A stretch of DNA of 64,000 nucleotides from Kushneria marisflavi. Its GTDB lineage: Bacteria; Pseudomonadota; Gammaproteobacteria; Pseudomonadales; Halomonadaceae. This document shows positions 42,223 through 53,547 of this stretch, in pieces. The notes under the pieces were generated by a model. The model worked only from the letters and a program-made list of their open reading frames with translations. It did no database searches and was not told where the DNA came from. Location: the NCBI RefSeq assembly GCF_002157205.1, contig NZ_CP021358.1:3472001-3536000 (forward strand), in the 5' to 3' direction. Numbering within the stretch: the stretch's first letter is position 1; every line of letters begins with the position of its first letter. Position numbers and translations under genes: made by a program.

Positions 42223-43602
42223 ATGGGTCAGACCCGTATCGAAAAGGACAGCATGGGCGAGCTGGAAGTGCCGGTCGAGGCGCTTTACGGCGCGCAGACC
42301 CAGCGGGCGATCAATAACTTTCCGGTTAGCGGGCATCCCATGCCGGCGTCTTTCATTGCGGCCGTGGCAAGGCTCAAGCGGGCTGCCGCCGAAGTTAACA
42401 TGGATCTTGGACTGCTGGATGAAGGGCGCGCGCTGTCAATCGTCAAGGCTGCCGATGCCATCATCCGTGGCGAGCATGTTGATCAGTTCCCGATCGATAT
42501 TTATCAGACCGGGTCGGGCACCTCGACCAATATGAATGTCAACGAGGTGATCTCGCACCTGGCTTCGAGAGATGATCTCGAGATTGGCCCCAACGATCAT
42601 GTGAACATGGGGCAAAGCAGCAACGACACCATCCCGACGGCACTGCATGTTTCGATTGCGATGGAGCTCAACGAGCGGCTGCTGCCGACCCTGCGGTATC
42701 TGCAAAAGACCATCGAAGACAAGGCCGCGACACTTGACGACGTGGTCAAGACCGGTCGCACCCATCTGATGGATGCCATGCCGGTCCGTATGAGTCAGGA
42801 GCTCGGCGGCTGGGCCAATCAGGTCGAGCAGTCCATCGAGCGTCTTGAAAATGGGCTGACACGGATGCTGCGACTGGCGCAGGGCGGCACCGCCGTGGGC
42901 AGTGGCATCAATGCCCATCCGGAGTTTGCCGAGCGCTTTGCCAAACGCCTCTCCGAGCAGACCGGACTGGCCTTTACGCCAGCGGACAGTTTCTTTGCGG
43001 CGCTGGGCTCGCAGGATGCCACCGTAGAGATGTCCGGTCATCTCAAGGCCTATGCCTGTGCGCTGATGAAAATCAGCAACGATTTGCGCTGGATGAATTC
43101 GGGCCCGCTGGCCGGTCTGGGCGAAATCGAGCTGGAAGCCCTGCAGCCGGGCAGCTCGATCATGCCAGGCAAGGTTAATCCGGTCATTCCCGAGGCTGCG
43201 GCACAGGTAGCCGCACAGGTCATTGGTAACGATGCTGCGGTCACCGTGGGTGGTCAGTCAGGCAACTTTCAGCTGAACGTCATGCTGCCGCTGATGGCGC
43301 ACAACGTGTTGAGCTCGATATCACTTTTGAACAATGTCTCTCTGCTGATGGCGGACAAGGCGATCAGTAGTTTCAACGTTCGTCGTGACAACATTGAATC
43401 ACCACTGGCGCGCAATCCGGTGCTGGTGACGGCGCTCAACCCGGTGATTGGCTATAACGAGGCGGCGCGTGTGGCCAAGAAGGCCTATCAGGAAGGTCGA
43501 CCGATCATTGAGGTAGCAGAAGAAGAGACCGAGCTCTCGCGCGAGGAGCTCAAGCGCTACCTTGACCCGGCCCAGCTGACCCGCGGCGGCATTCAGGAAT
43601 AA
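42223..43602 (+). CDS. fumC: Class II fumarate hydratase
   Basis: A 459-residue oxygen-stable fumarase converting fumarate to malate in the TCA cycle. TGSGTSTNMNVNEVI, MGQSSNDTIPTALHV, KTGRTHLMDAMPVRMSQE and the superfamily signature GSSIMPGKVNPVIPE are present, with normal length. AGGAGA precedes the ATG. A strong terminator follows. Confidence 0.95.
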   Translation: MGQTRIEKDSMGELEVPVEALYGAQTQRAINNFPVSGHPMPASFIAAVARLKRAAAEVNMDLGLLDEGRALSIVKAADAIIRGEHVDQFPIDIYQTGSGTSTNMNVNEVISHLASRDDLEIGPNDHVNMGQSSNDTIPTALHVSIAMELNERLLPTLRYLQKTIEDKAATLDDVVKTGRTHLMDAMPVRMSQELGGWANQVEQSIERLENGLTRMLRLAQGGTAVGSGINAHPEFAERFAKRLSEQTGLAFTPADSFFAALGSQDATVEMSGHLKAYACALMKISNDLRWMNSGPLAGLGEIELEALQPGSSIMPGKVNPVIPEAAAQVAAQVIGNDAAVTVGGQSGNFQLNVMLPLMAHNVLSSISLLNNVSLLMADKAISSFNVRRDNIESPLARNPVLVTALNPVIGYNEAARVAKKAYQEGRPIIEVAEEETELSREELKRYLDPAQLTRGGIQE

Positions 43603-43627
43603 ACACCCACGCCAGCATCTGTCATCA

Positions 43628-43653
43628 AAAAAGGGCCCCGATGGGCCCTTTTT
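43628..43653 (+). terminator. Terminator after fumC
   Basis: AAAAAGGGCCC (43628-43638) pairs perfectly with GGGCCCTTTTT (43643-43653), loop CGAT. Confidence 0.93.
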
Positions 43654-43658
43654 ATATC

Positions 43659-43694
43659 CGGACTTTCACGCGGTGCATAGCGTATGAAAGTCCG
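43659..43694 (-). terminator. Inverted repeat after glpD
   Basis: CGGACTTTCA (43659-43668) and TGAAAGTCCG (43685-43694), perfect 10-base arms with a 16-base loop, directly after the glpD stop on the minus strand. No long U-run, but the fumC hairpin beyond it can act bidirectionally. Confidence 0.6.
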
Positions 43695-43697
43695 AGT

Positions 43698-45269
43698 TTA
43701 ATGTGCCAGCAGGTGATCCGGTGACGGCGTACCGACCGGCTCATTCATGTCGTTGGCACCGGCATTGTCCATGCGTCCGGTGACGTATTCCTGCAGGCGC
43801 TTGCGCTGAGGCTCGTCGAGACGCACATCCATTTTGGTGCGACGCCACAGGATATCGTCTGCCTGAGTGGCCCATTCGTGGTCGATCAGGTAGTCCACCT
43901 CGGCACGGGTGAGCCCAGCGCCGAAGTCCTCTCCAAGTCCGGCCTCGTCGGTGACGCCCGCCAGAAACTTTTCGCACAGCGTGCCGTAGCTCGAGGCAAA
44001 GCGGGTCGCGCGCTGCTTGCCCAGAAACGGATACTGCGCCAGTAGTTTGCGGGTATAGCCTTCGCGGGAATCAATATCACCACCCGGCAGGACTCGCTTG
44101 TCGGTCCAGGGCTTGCCCATGTTCGGGAACCAGGGCTCGATCTTTTCCATGGCCGATTCCGACAGGCGACGGAAGGTGGTGATCTTGCCCCCGAAGACCG
44201 ACAGCATCGGTGCACCGTTGTCATCCAGCGAGAGCGTGTAATCACGCGTCATCGCGGAGGGGTCATCCGACTCGTCGTCACACAGCGGGCGTACGCCGGA
44301 GTAGCTGGTAACCACGTCATCGCGGGTCAGCTGCTCCTTGAAGTGAGCATTGACAACATTGAGGATGTAGTCGGTCTCTTCATCGCTGATCGTGATGTGG
44401 GTCGGATCACCTTCATAGTTCTGGTCGGTCGTACCGATCAGGCTGTAATCATTTTGCCAGGGCAGGACAAATACGATGCGCTTGTCTTCGTTTTGCAGGA
44501 TAAAGGCGCGATCATCACCGTTGATGCGGCGGGTGATGATATGGCTGCCCTTGATCATGTTGATGCCGTAGCGTGACTTGCGCTGGGTGCTGCCCTTGAT
44601 GAAGGATTCTACCCATGGCCCGGCGGCATTGATCAGGGCCCTGGCACGACGCACCATCTGTTCGCCGGTACGGGTGTTTTCCAGCGTGATCTCCCAGATA
44701 CCATCCTTTTCGATGGCGTTGACACAGCGAGTGCGTACGAGGATCTCGCCACCCTGTTCCTGTGCCTGCAGGGCATTGAGGACCACCAGACGCGCATCGT
44801 CGACCCAGCAGTCGGAGTATTCAAAGCCCTTCTTGATGTCGGGTTTGAGCGCACTTGAGCTGTCAAATTTCAGCGACTTCGAACCGGGCAGGGTGGCGCG
44901 TGGGCTCAGGTGGTCATACAGGAAAAGACCAGCGCGCAGCATCCAGGCCGGGCGCAGATGCTGGCGGTGCGGCAGGATAAAGCGCAGCGGCCAGATAATA
45001 TGCGGTGCCTTGCCAAGCAGGACTTCACGCTCGTGAAGCGCCTCGCGCACCAGACGGAACTCCTTGTGTTCCAGATAGCGCAGCCCGCCATGAATCAGCT
45101 TGCTGGAAGCCGAAGAGGTGGCACTGGCAAGGTCAGCCTGTTCACAAAGCCCGACACTGAGGCCACGGCCGGCAGCATCGTTGGCAATACCGGTGCCGTT
45201 GATGCCGCCACCGATGATGAAAAGGTCCAGAACAGGGGTGTCCATTGCGGAAGTCTTGTCGGAAGTCAT
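43698..45269 (-). CDS. glpD: Aerobic glycerol-3-phosphate dehydrogenase
   Basis: A 523-residue membrane-associated FAD enzyme that oxidises glycerol 3-phosphate to DHAP and feeds the quinone pool. The FAD motif DLFIIGGGINGTGIANDAAG, SSASSKLIHGGLRYLE, INAAGPWVESF, SLIGTTDQNYEGDP and SVFGGKITTFRRLSE are complete, and the C-terminal DUF-type cap is present. AAGGCAGG precedes the start. It is preceded by two GlpR boxes and by glpR in the same direction. Confidence 0.95.
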   Translation of the reverse strand: MTSDKTSAMDTPVLDLFIIGGGINGTGIANDAAGRGLSVGLCEQADLASATSSASSKLIHGGLRYLEHKEFRLVREALHEREVLLGKAPHIIWPLRFILPHRQHLRPAWMLRAGLFLYDHLSPRATLPGSKSLKFDSSSALKPDIKKGFEYSDCWVDDARLVVLNALQAQEQGGEILVRTRCVNAIEKDGIWEITLENTRTGEQMVRRARALINAAGPWVESFIKGSTQRKSRYGINMIKGSHIITRRINGDDRAFILQNEDKRIVFVLPWQNDYSLIGTTDQNYEGDPTHITISDEETDYILNVVNAHFKEQLTRDDVVTSYSGVRPLCDDESDDPSAMTRDYTLSLDDNGAPMLSVFGGKITTFRRLSESAMEKIEPWFPNMGKPWTDKRVLPGGDIDSREGYTRKLLAQYPFLGKQRATRFASSYGTLCEKFLAGVTDEAGLGEDFGAGLTRAEVDYLIDHEWATQADDILWRRTKMDVRLDEPQRKRLQEYVTGRMDNAGANDMNEPVGTPSPDHLLAH

Positions 45270-45333
45270 GCGCCTGCCTTGCGCGTCTGCGCCGGATTAG
45301 GGAGTTGGAATCGAGGTAACCATACCATCACAA

Positions 45334-45372
45334 ATGTTCGAATATGAACATATGCCATGTTCAAAAGAACAT
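45334..45372. promoter_or_regulatory. Two GlpR operators upstream of glpD
   Basis: ATGTTCGAATATGAACAT (45334-45351) and ATGTTCAAAAGAACAT (45357-45372) are inverted repeats matching the GlpR half-site ATGTTCG. They lie 65-103 bases before the glpD start, between glpR and glpD. Confidence 0.85.
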
Positions 45373-45438
45373 CAAGTGATCGTTGATGGGCTGATGCAAT
45401 CGGCATGATCAGCGTTTTGCTCGATGAATGGCTCCCCG

Positions 45439-46203
45439 TCAGGGACAGATGTTGAGTGTGATGCTTTGCTCGCTGAGCAGACGGCAGATGCTTTCGGGCG
45501 GTTCCTGATCGGTAAACAGGGCGTGAATCTGATTGAGATGGCCCAGCCGAACCACGGCATTGCGGGAAAATTTGGAGTGATCGGCAGCCAGATAAACCTG
45601 CCGCGAATTGCTAATGATGGCCTGTGCGACCCTGACTTCCTGATAGTCAAAATCGAGCAGCGCCCCATCTGCGTCAATACTGCTGATGCCTATGATGCCG
45701 AAATCGACCTTGAACTGATTGATGAAGTCCACCGTGGCCTCACCAATGATGCCGCCATCTCTTGAGCGCACGCTGCCGCCGGCCACAATGACGTTGAAGT
45801 CTTCGCGGTGTTGCAATGTGGCGGCCACGTTGAGGTTGTTGGTGATGATTTCCAGCCCCTGATGGTTAAGCAATGCCTCAGCGATCAGTTCGGTGCTGGT
45901 GCCAATATTGATGAAAAGCGAACTCTGATCCGGTATCTGCTGCGCCAGCGCTCGGGCAATGCGTGCCTTGGCATCGTGATTGATCAGCTTGCGGGCGCTA
46001 TAGGCCGTGTTGACCGTGCTGGACTCCAGCAGGCCGGCGCCACCATGTACTCGTCGTATCAGTTGCTCATCGGCCAATACCTTCAGGTCGCGCCGAATCG
46101 TCTGTGGGGTGACATTGAAATGATGCGCCAGCTGTTCAATGGTCGCGTACCCCTGTCGCTTGACCATATCAATGATGATGTCGTGGCGTTCCTGCTGGGT
46201 CAT
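45439..46203 (-). CDS. glpR: Glycerol-3-phosphate regulon repressor
   Basis: A 254-residue DeoR-family repressor: helix-turn-helix at residues 5-55 (IIIDMVKRQGYATIEQLAHHFNVTPQTIRRDLKVLADEQLIRRVHGGA) and a sugar-phosphate-isomerase-like effector domain (INIGTSTELIAEALL, ITNNLNVA, GGSVRSRDGGIIGE, LAADHSKF). Glycerol 3-phosphate is the expected inducer. It lies between glpD (same direction, downstream) and glpF (divergent), with GlpR-type boxes on both sides. Confidence 0.95.
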   Translation of the reverse strand: MTQQERHDIIIDMVKRQGYATIEQLAHHFNVTPQTIRRDLKVLADEQLIRRVHGGAGLLESSTVNTAYSARKLINHDAKARIARALAQQIPDQSSLFINIGTSTELIAEALLNHQGLEIITNNLNVAATLQHREDFNVIVAGGSVRSRDGGIIGEATVDFINQFKVDFGIIGISSIDADGALLDFDYQEVRVAQAIISNSRQVYLAADHSKFSRNAVVRLGHLNQIHALFTDQEPPESICRLLSEQSITLNICP

Positions 46204-46556
46204 GTTGTGTCCTGTAGGGAAATTTCCCGAGGCGGATTCATACCGCCAGGTTAGCCCTCTGCCACCTGCTCGGCAATAGAGGTTTCAACATCGCTTTCGT
46301 CTGAATCAAACCATGTTCGACAGGCAACAGGATTTGTTGAGTATCGCGCTTTTTCGAGCTTGTAAACCCTTTTGCAAGCCTTGTAAGACTAAGGTTTAAA
46401 GGGTATTTATTACATTTATATCAATGGCTTGTGTTGAATAATTCAGAAAGTCATAAACGGCACATCGTTTTTTTAAATGATTCCTATAGGATGCTCGAAA
46501 AACAACATCGCTGCGCTTTGCGTGTTTAAAAACCAACGTTATTCCGGGGTAAAAAA
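46204..46556. other. glpR-glpF divergent intergenic region
   Basis: A 353-base AT-richer stretch with no gene. It holds candidate GlpR sites (ATGTTCGA at 46313-46320 and the site at 46491) and must contain the promoters of glpR and glpFK. I did not find a consensus CRP site. Confidence 0.5.
46491..46508. promoter_or_regulatory. Candidate GlpR site before glpF
   Basis: ATGCTCGAAAAACAACAT has a good left half (ATGCTCGA) and a weak right half (CAACAT). It lies 49-66 bases before the glpF start, just after a TATAGGAT that could be a -10. Confidence 0.5.
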
Positions 46557-48846
<2,290 letters not shown>

Positions 48847-48874
48847 TCGTCATGCGCAAGTGTTGAAGTAATGG

Positions 48875-48910
48875 CCGGGCCTGCTGATCCATCAGCAGGC
48901 CCGGTTTTTT
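48875..48910 (+). terminator. Terminator after glpK
   Basis: CCGGGCCTGCTGAT (48875-48888) pairs perfectly with ATCAGCAGGCCCGG (48891-48904), then six T. Confidence 0.95.
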
Positions 48911-49042
48911 CAGGGTTTGTCCGTCATGAATCTGACAGTCGATGGGCTGGATCGCTGATGGGGTAAGGGCTGTTGAGCGTGTCCAAAAAGAGCCGTCGAT
49001 TCATGCAACGGCATGTTTTATAACAATACCGTGGTCAAACGG

Positions 49043-49070
49043 TTGCGCTTGATCAGAAAATAAGTACAAT
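49043..49070 (+). promoter_or_regulatory. Sigma-70 promoter of the tRNA-Val pair
   Basis: TTGCGC (49043-49048), 16-base spacer, TACAAT (49065-49070), 38 bases before the first tRNA. A GC-rich discriminator (AGCGCAGCG) follows, as usual for stringently controlled stable RNA promoters. Confidence 0.6.
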
Positions 49071-49108
49071 AGCGCAGCGTTGAAACGGCATGTGCATGCC
49101 CTTGAAGC

Positions 49109-49185
49109 AGGACCGTAGCTCAGTTGGTTAGAGCGCCACGTTGACATCGTGGAGGTCAGCGGTTCAAATCCGCTCGGTCCTACCA
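49109..49185 (+). tRNA. tRNA-Val (anticodon GAC), copy 1
   Basis: A 77-base cloverleaf: acceptor AGGACCG / CGGTCCT, D arm AGCTCAGTTGGTTAGAGC, anticodon loop TTGACAT between CACG/CGTG, T arm GCGGTTCAAATCCGC, discriminator A and encoded CCA. Confidence 0.96.
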
Positions 49186-49230
49186 TTGCACTGCATGCCA
49201 TTAAAAAGCGTTTCAGCGACTATTGATTGA

Positions 49231-49307
49231 AGGACCGTAGCTCAGTTGGTTAGAGCGCCACGTTGACATCGTGGAGGTCAGCGGTTCAAATCCGCTCGGT
49301 CCTACCA
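49231..49307 (+). tRNA. tRNA-Val (anticodon GAC), copy 2
   Basis: Identical in all 77 bases to the copy at 49109, separated by 45 bases and on the same strand; a tandem duplication, followed by a terminator. Confidence 0.96.
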
Positions 49308-49314
49308 GAACATT

Positions 49315-49340
49315 AAAACCCCGCTTCGGCGGGGTTTTTT
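49315..49340 (+). terminator. Terminator after the tRNA-Val pair
   Basis: AAAACCCCGC (49315-49324) pairs with GCGGGGTTTT (49329-49338), TTCG tetraloop, then TT. Confidence 0.93.
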
Positions 49341-49365
49341 ATTGTCCGTTTTTTATGATTGATGG

Positions 49366-49851
49366 TCAGCCTGACAGGTCGGGCAGATCGCTCTGTTCGA
49401 TCAGTATCTGACACAGCGCTTCAATCCCCTGTTGATCTTCAACCGCAAAGCGTCCCGGCAGAGGGCTGTCAAGATCCAGTACGCCCCAGACCCGGCCTTC
49501 CTTGATCAGCGGGATGACCAGTTCCGAGCGTGACGCCGCGTCGCAGGCGATATGGCCGGGGAAGGCGTGGACGTCTTCCACGCGCTGGGTTTCACCCGTA
49601 CGTGCCGCTGCACCGCAGACGCCTTCTTCAAAGCCGATAGGGTTACAGGCCGGCTGCCCCTGGAAGGGACCGAGGCGCAAAACGCGCGACTCACGCTGTA
49701 GATAAAAGCCTGCCCAGTTCAGGTCCGGCACCTGTTGAAAGATAAAGGCGGCCATCTGTGAGGTGTTGGTCACCCAGTCACGCGTATCGAGCAGGGCGCT
49801 CAGCTGGCGCCCCAGCATGACGTAGTCGGTGGTGGGTCGTGTGTCGTTCAT
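49366..49851 (-). CDS. msrC: Free methionine-(R)-sulfoxide reductase
   Basis: A 161-residue GAF-domain enzyme reducing free Met-R-sulfoxide. Three cysteines at 69, 79 and 103 have the same spacing (10 and 24) as the catalytic Cys84, Cys94 and Cys118 of E. coli fRMsr, within GQPACNPIGFEEGVCGAAART and VHAFPGHIACDAASRSE. I start it at 49851 (MNDTRPTTDY); the open frame extends to 49905 but the extension overlaps the metNIQ terminator. It lies beside the methionine ABC importer, a sensible pairing. Confidence 0.9.
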   Translation of the reverse strand: MNDTRPTTDYVMLGRQLSALLDTRDWVTNTSQMAAFIFQQVPDLNWAGFYLQRESRVLRLGPFQGQPACNPIGFEEGVCGAAARTGETQRVEDVHAFPGHIACDAASRSELVIPLIKEGRVWGVLDLDSPLPGRFAVEDQQGIEALCQILIEQSDLPDLSG

Positions 49852-49870
49852 GATCGTCTCACTACATGGA

Positions 49871-49899
49871 TAACAAAAGGGCCGGCAAAGGCCGGCCCT
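49871..49899 (-). terminator. Terminator of the metNIQ operon
   Basis: Read on the minus strand, AGGGCCGGC pairs with GCCGGCCCT (plus 49891-49899 with 49878-49886) and is followed by TTTTGTTA. It lies 19 bases after the metQ stop. Confidence 0.85.
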
Positions 49900-49917
49900 G
49901 GTCAACGATATGGGGGC

Positions 49918-50736
49918 TTACTGATTGTTTTCCCAGCCCGCAATGGCGCCGCCCTTGAAAAGCTCATCTGCCTTGTCGACGACCTGCTGGCTCTGGAAAG
50001 CCTCTACAAGGTGCTTGACCTTCTCGCTGTTCTGGTCGCCCTGACGTACCACGATAAGGTTCACGTACGGGGAATCGCCATCCTCGACGATCAGTGCCTG
50101 ATCCACAGTCATGTCGGCGGCCACCGAGTAGGTGCTGTTGATGAAGGCCATGTCGACATCCGGCAGGGCGCGCGTCAGCTGAGCGGCGTCCAGTTCACGC
50201 AGCTGGTAGTTGTGCGGGTTGCTGGTGATGTCATCCGGGGTGGCCGTCGGGCTTTTCGGGTCGCTCAGCTCAATCAGGTTTTCGCGCGCGAGCAGCAGCA
50301 GGGCGCGTGCTTCATTGGACGGGTCATTGGGCACGGCAATGGTGGCGCCTTCCGGCAGCTCGTCAATGCTTTGATACTTGTCGGAGTAGGCGCCGATCGG
50401 ATAGACAAACGTTTTGCCTGCTGCGACGAAATCAAAACCGCGGTCCGACATCATGCTGTCCAGATAGGGCTGATGCTGATAGGCATTGGCATCGATGCTG
50501 CCATCATCGAGTGCGGCATTGGGAGAGACGTAATCGTTGAATTCGGTGATCTCGACGTCGAGCCCGTATTTATCCTTGGCTACTTTTGCAGCCGTCTCCA
50601 TTAGTGCTGTTTCAGGGCCTGCCATGGTGCCGACACGAATCGTATTGTCATCGTCGCTCTGGCTGCCGCAGCCGGCCATCAGAACGCTTGCACTCAGTGC
50701 CAGGGCAGCGCCCAGGCCTTTCGGTGAGATTTTCAT
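49918..50736 (-). CDS. metQ: D-methionine-binding lipoprotein MetQ
   Basis: A 272-residue NlpA-family lipoprotein with a type II signal (lipobox LMAGC, acylated Cys23). NTIRVGTMAGPETALMETAA, FNDYVSPNAALDDGSIDANAYQHQPYLD and DVDMAFINSTYSVAADM match MetQ. It is the binding protein of the methionine ABC importer, encoded downstream of metN and metI in the same direction. Confidence 0.93.
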   Translation of the reverse strand: MKISPKGLGAALALSASVLMAGCGSQSDDDNTIRVGTMAGPETALMETAAKVAKDKYGLDVEITEFNDYVSPNAALDDGSIDANAYQHQPYLDSMMSDRGFDFVAAGKTFVYPIGAYSDKYQSIDELPEGATIAVPNDPSNEARALLLLARENLIELSDPKSPTATPDDITSNPHNYQLRELDAAQLTRALPDVDMAFINSTYSVAADMTVDQALIVEDGDSPYVNLIVVRQGDQNSEKVKHLVEAFQSQQVVDKADELFKGGAIAGWENNQ

Positions 50737-50856
50737 GTGCCATATCCTTGCAATGGATTCGACAGGGCGTGCTGTCGAAAGGGGTTGATGCGCCTTGCGC
50801 GGCGCCCTTGAACATCGTTGTTGTTATTTGAAAGCCGTCATTGCAGGCCCTTTCAT

Positions 50857-51510
50857 CTAGCGATGACGGCTGCGATGCACGAAAAAGTCGCCCAGCATCT
50901 GAACGCCCTGCACCATGACCACCATGATCAGTACCGTGACCAGCATGACCATGGGGTTATAGCGGGAGTAGCCGTAGTTGTAGGCCACGGCTCCAAGCCC
51001 GCCTGCGCCGATGGCACCTGCCATGGCGCTGTAGCCGATCAGTGCGATGATGGTGATGGTGGCCGCCGTGATCAGGCCGCCACGAGCTTCCGGCAGCAAT
51101 ACGCGGGTAATGATCTGCCACGGCGTGGCGCCCATCGATTCCGCCGCCTCGATCAGGCCATGGGGCACTTCATTGAGGGCGCCCTCGACAAGGCGCGCGA
51201 CAAAGGGAATCGCGGCGATGCTCAACGGCACCAGAGCCGCGGTCGTGCCGATGTAGGAACCGACCAGCCAGCGAGTGAAGGGCGCCAGTGCCAGCATCAG
51301 GATGATAAAGGGCACCGAGCGGCCAACATTGACGATCAGGCTGATCGCGCGGTTGAGTACCGGCATGGCCATGATGCGGTTTTCGCGAGTCACGTAGAGT
51401 GCCACGCCCATCACGATACCCAGCGCGATACCGATAAGGCCGCTGCAGATCACCAGATAGAAGGTGTCGACAACGGCCTCGAGAATGCGATCAATCATGG
51501 CGCTGGACAT
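50857..51510 (-). CDS. metI: Methionine ABC transporter permease MetI
   Basis: A 217-residue permease with five or six helices and the EAA loop EAAESMGATPWQIITRVLLPEA. The GRSVPFIILM block near the middle is typical of MetI. The start at 51510 has GGAGGT upstream and overlaps the metN end by 20 bases. With MetN and MetQ it imports L- and D-methionine. Confidence 0.93.
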   Translation of the reverse strand: MSSAMIDRILEAVVDTFYLVICSGLIGIALGIVMGVALYVTRENRIMAMPVLNRAISLIVNVGRSVPFIILMLALAPFTRWLVGSYIGTTAALVPLSIAAIPFVARLVEGALNEVPHGLIEAAESMGATPWQIITRVLLPEARGGLITAATITIIALIGYSAMAGAIGAGGLGAVAYNYGYSRYNPMVMLVTVLIMVVMVQGVQMLGDFFVHRSRHR

Positions 51511-52534
51511 GGCCAAGTACCTCCGTTTGAACGTCGAGCGTGTGTAGATGGTCCATGGCAGCACCCAGGGTATCCCGGGCGCCGTCAAATTCAGCGATCA
51601 TTAGTCCCAGCGTACGCCCCTGAATGTTTTCAACGCGCGCCTGCAGGATGCGAAGTCGAATGCCGAAATCCTGTTCGAGATGCGTCATCAGTTCGCTGGA
51701 GAGGGACTGCCCGCGAAAGACCAGTCGCACGACCGGTAGGCTGTGTTCGTCCGGGTGCGCTGTCATACGCTGTAAAAGCGTATTGGACGGTGCCAGCTGC
51801 AGGAAGTCGTTGAGAAATACACGGCCTTCCTCGGTGGCCGGGCGGGTGAAAAAATCGCCCACTGGGGCCGTTTCTACCAGTGCACCGCCGCTGATCAGGG
51901 CAACCTGATCGCAGATGGTTCTGACCACCTCCATTTCGTGGGTGATCAGCAAAATGGTGAGTCCCAGCCGCTGATTGATATCTCTTAACAGCGCCAGAAT
52001 GGAGCTTGTGGTCTGCGGATCAAGCGCAGAGGTGGCCTCATCACACAGCAGGGCCTGTGGATTGCTGGCCAGTGCGCGGGCAATGGCGACGCGCTGTTTC
52101 TGGCCACCGGAAAGGGCTGCAGGATAGGCATTGGCCCGGTCATTAAGGCCGGTCAGCTCGAGAAGCTCGTCGATGCGCTGATCGATCTCTCGACGCGGGG
52201 TGCCAATCAGCTCAAGTGGCAGGCCAATGTTGTCCCGCACGGAGCGTGACTCAAGCAGATTGAAATGCTGAAAGATCATGCCGATGCCGTGGCGGGCCTT
52301 TCGCAGTTCGGTCTTGTTCATGGCCGTCAATTCCTGGCCGGCCACGAACACTCTGCCCCGGGTCGGGCGTTCAAGTAGATTGACGCATCGGATCAGCGTG
52401 CTTTTGCCGGCGCCGGAGACACCGATGACACCGGTGATGCTGCCGGCAGCCACTTCCAGATTGACGTCCTTGAGTGCCGTCACGGCTTTGGCGCCCTGAC
52501 CATACACTCGGGTCACATTTTCAAGTCGAATCAT
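51491..52534 (-). CDS. metN: Methionine ABC transporter ATPase MetN
   Basis: A 347-residue ATPase: Walker A GVSGAGKSTLIR, signature LSGGQKQRVAIARAL, Walker B LLCDEATSALDP, switch His in LLITHEMEVV, and the C-terminal NIL ligand-binding domain (about 265-345) that senses methionine and inhibits transport. The ATG at 52534 starts the family motif MIRLENVTRVY; the frame is open further upstream without support. First gene of metNIQ. No MetJ box was recognised upstream. Confidence 0.94.
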   Translation of the reverse strand: MIRLENVTRVYGQGAKAVTALKDVNLEVAAGSITGVIGVSGAGKSTLIRCVNLLERPTRGRVFVAGQELTAMNKTELRKARHGIGMIFQHFNLLESRSVRDNIGLPLELIGTPRREIDQRIDELLELTGLNDRANAYPAALSGGQKQRVAIARALASNPQALLCDEATSALDPQTTSSILALLRDINQRLGLTILLITHEMEVVRTICDQVALISGGALVETAPVGDFFTRPATEEGRVFLNDFLQLAPSNTLLQRMTAHPDEHSLPVVRLVFRGQSLSSELMTHLEQDFGIRLRILQARVENIQGRTLGLMIAEFDGARDTLGAAMDHLHTLDVQTEVLGHVQRHD

Positions 52535-52812
52535 CGGATTGGAATGTCTTAAATACAGTTGGGTCGTGTACCACCGGGCGCGTACCTGACGTGGTAAATA
52601 TGATCGTCGTGAAAAGTGCGCTGGGCACAAGGCGCGCCAGTATACTTGATCCGTGGCGCTCACGCGTCATAAGTACTCGATAGTACGGCTATATGGAGGT
52701 CAATTCGGCCTTCATGAGTATATGGCGGTACAGGGCGATATGGCACGGCAGCGGATGACAGCGCCGTTGGAACAGGCGAGTATGGTCATTTCCATCCATC
52801 AAAGAGGCCATC

Positions 52813-53421
52813 ATGTTTACCGGTATCGTACAGGGCATGGCCCGGGTTGTAGCGATCGAGCGTCTGGAAGGGCTCAATCGTCATGTCATCGACATGCCGC
52901 CGGCCATGCTGGAAGGTCTGGCGCATGGCGCCTCCGTGGCACATAACGGCTGCTGTCTGAGCGTGACAAGCATCGAGGGCTCACGTGTTGGCTTTGATCT
53001 CATGCGTGAGACGCTGGCCCTGACCAACCTTGGGGCGCTTGAGGTCAATGATTATGTGAATGTGGAGCGCGCCGCACGGCTGGGGGATGAGGTCGGCGGT
53101 CATGCCATGTCAGGGCATGTCATGTGCATGGCCACGCTCATCACACGTGAGGATGCGCCCAATAACTGTCGTCTCTGGTTCGAGCTGCCGCAGCAATGGG
53201 CAAGGTTTCTGTTCGACAAGGGCTATATCGGTGTCGATGGCATCAGTCTGACCATCGGTGAGGTGCAGGATAATCGATTTTGCGTCAATCTGATTCCCGA
53301 CACGCTCGCACGAACCGTGATCGGTACTCGAGAGATCGGGGATGGCGTTAATATCGAAATCGACCCCCAGACACAGACCATTGTCGAGACAGTCGAGCGT
53401 GTTCTTGCTGCGAGAGCATGA
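52813..53421 (+). CDS. ribE: Riboflavin synthase alpha subunit
   Basis: A 202-residue enzyme with two lumazine-binding repeats: MFTGIVQGMARV...NGCCLSVTSIE and GHAMSGHVMCMATL...GVDGISLTIGEV. It dismutates 6,7-dimethyl-8-ribityllumazine to riboflavin. GAGG precedes the ATG. It stands alone, apart from other rib genes, and may be a second copy in the genome. The symbol follows usage for the alpha chain (ribC in E. coli). Confidence 0.9.
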   Translation: MFTGIVQGMARVVAIERLEGLNRHVIDMPPAMLEGLAHGASVAHNGCCLSVTSIEGSRVGFDLMRETLALTNLGALEVNDYVNVERAARLGDEVGGHAMSGHVMCMATLITREDAPNNCRLWFELPQQWARFLFDKGYIGVDGISLTIGEVQDNRFCVNLIPDTLARTVIGTREIGDGVNIEIDPQTQTIVETVERVLAARA

Positions 53422-53547
53422 AATTGCATGCCGATGTGGCCTGTGCGGGTCGCTTGCACGGGCGCCATTGGGTAAAATGTTCCCCGTTTATATAAAGCGA
53501 CCGGCACCGTCCGGTCGTTTTGCATATGGGTCGACGAGAGATTGAAC

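Noticed and set aside
49109..49307. tRNA-Val pair as a possible integration boundary
   Set aside because: The two complete identical tRNAs are 45 bases apart with a shared promoter and terminator; this is a normal tandem tRNA operon with no cargo between.
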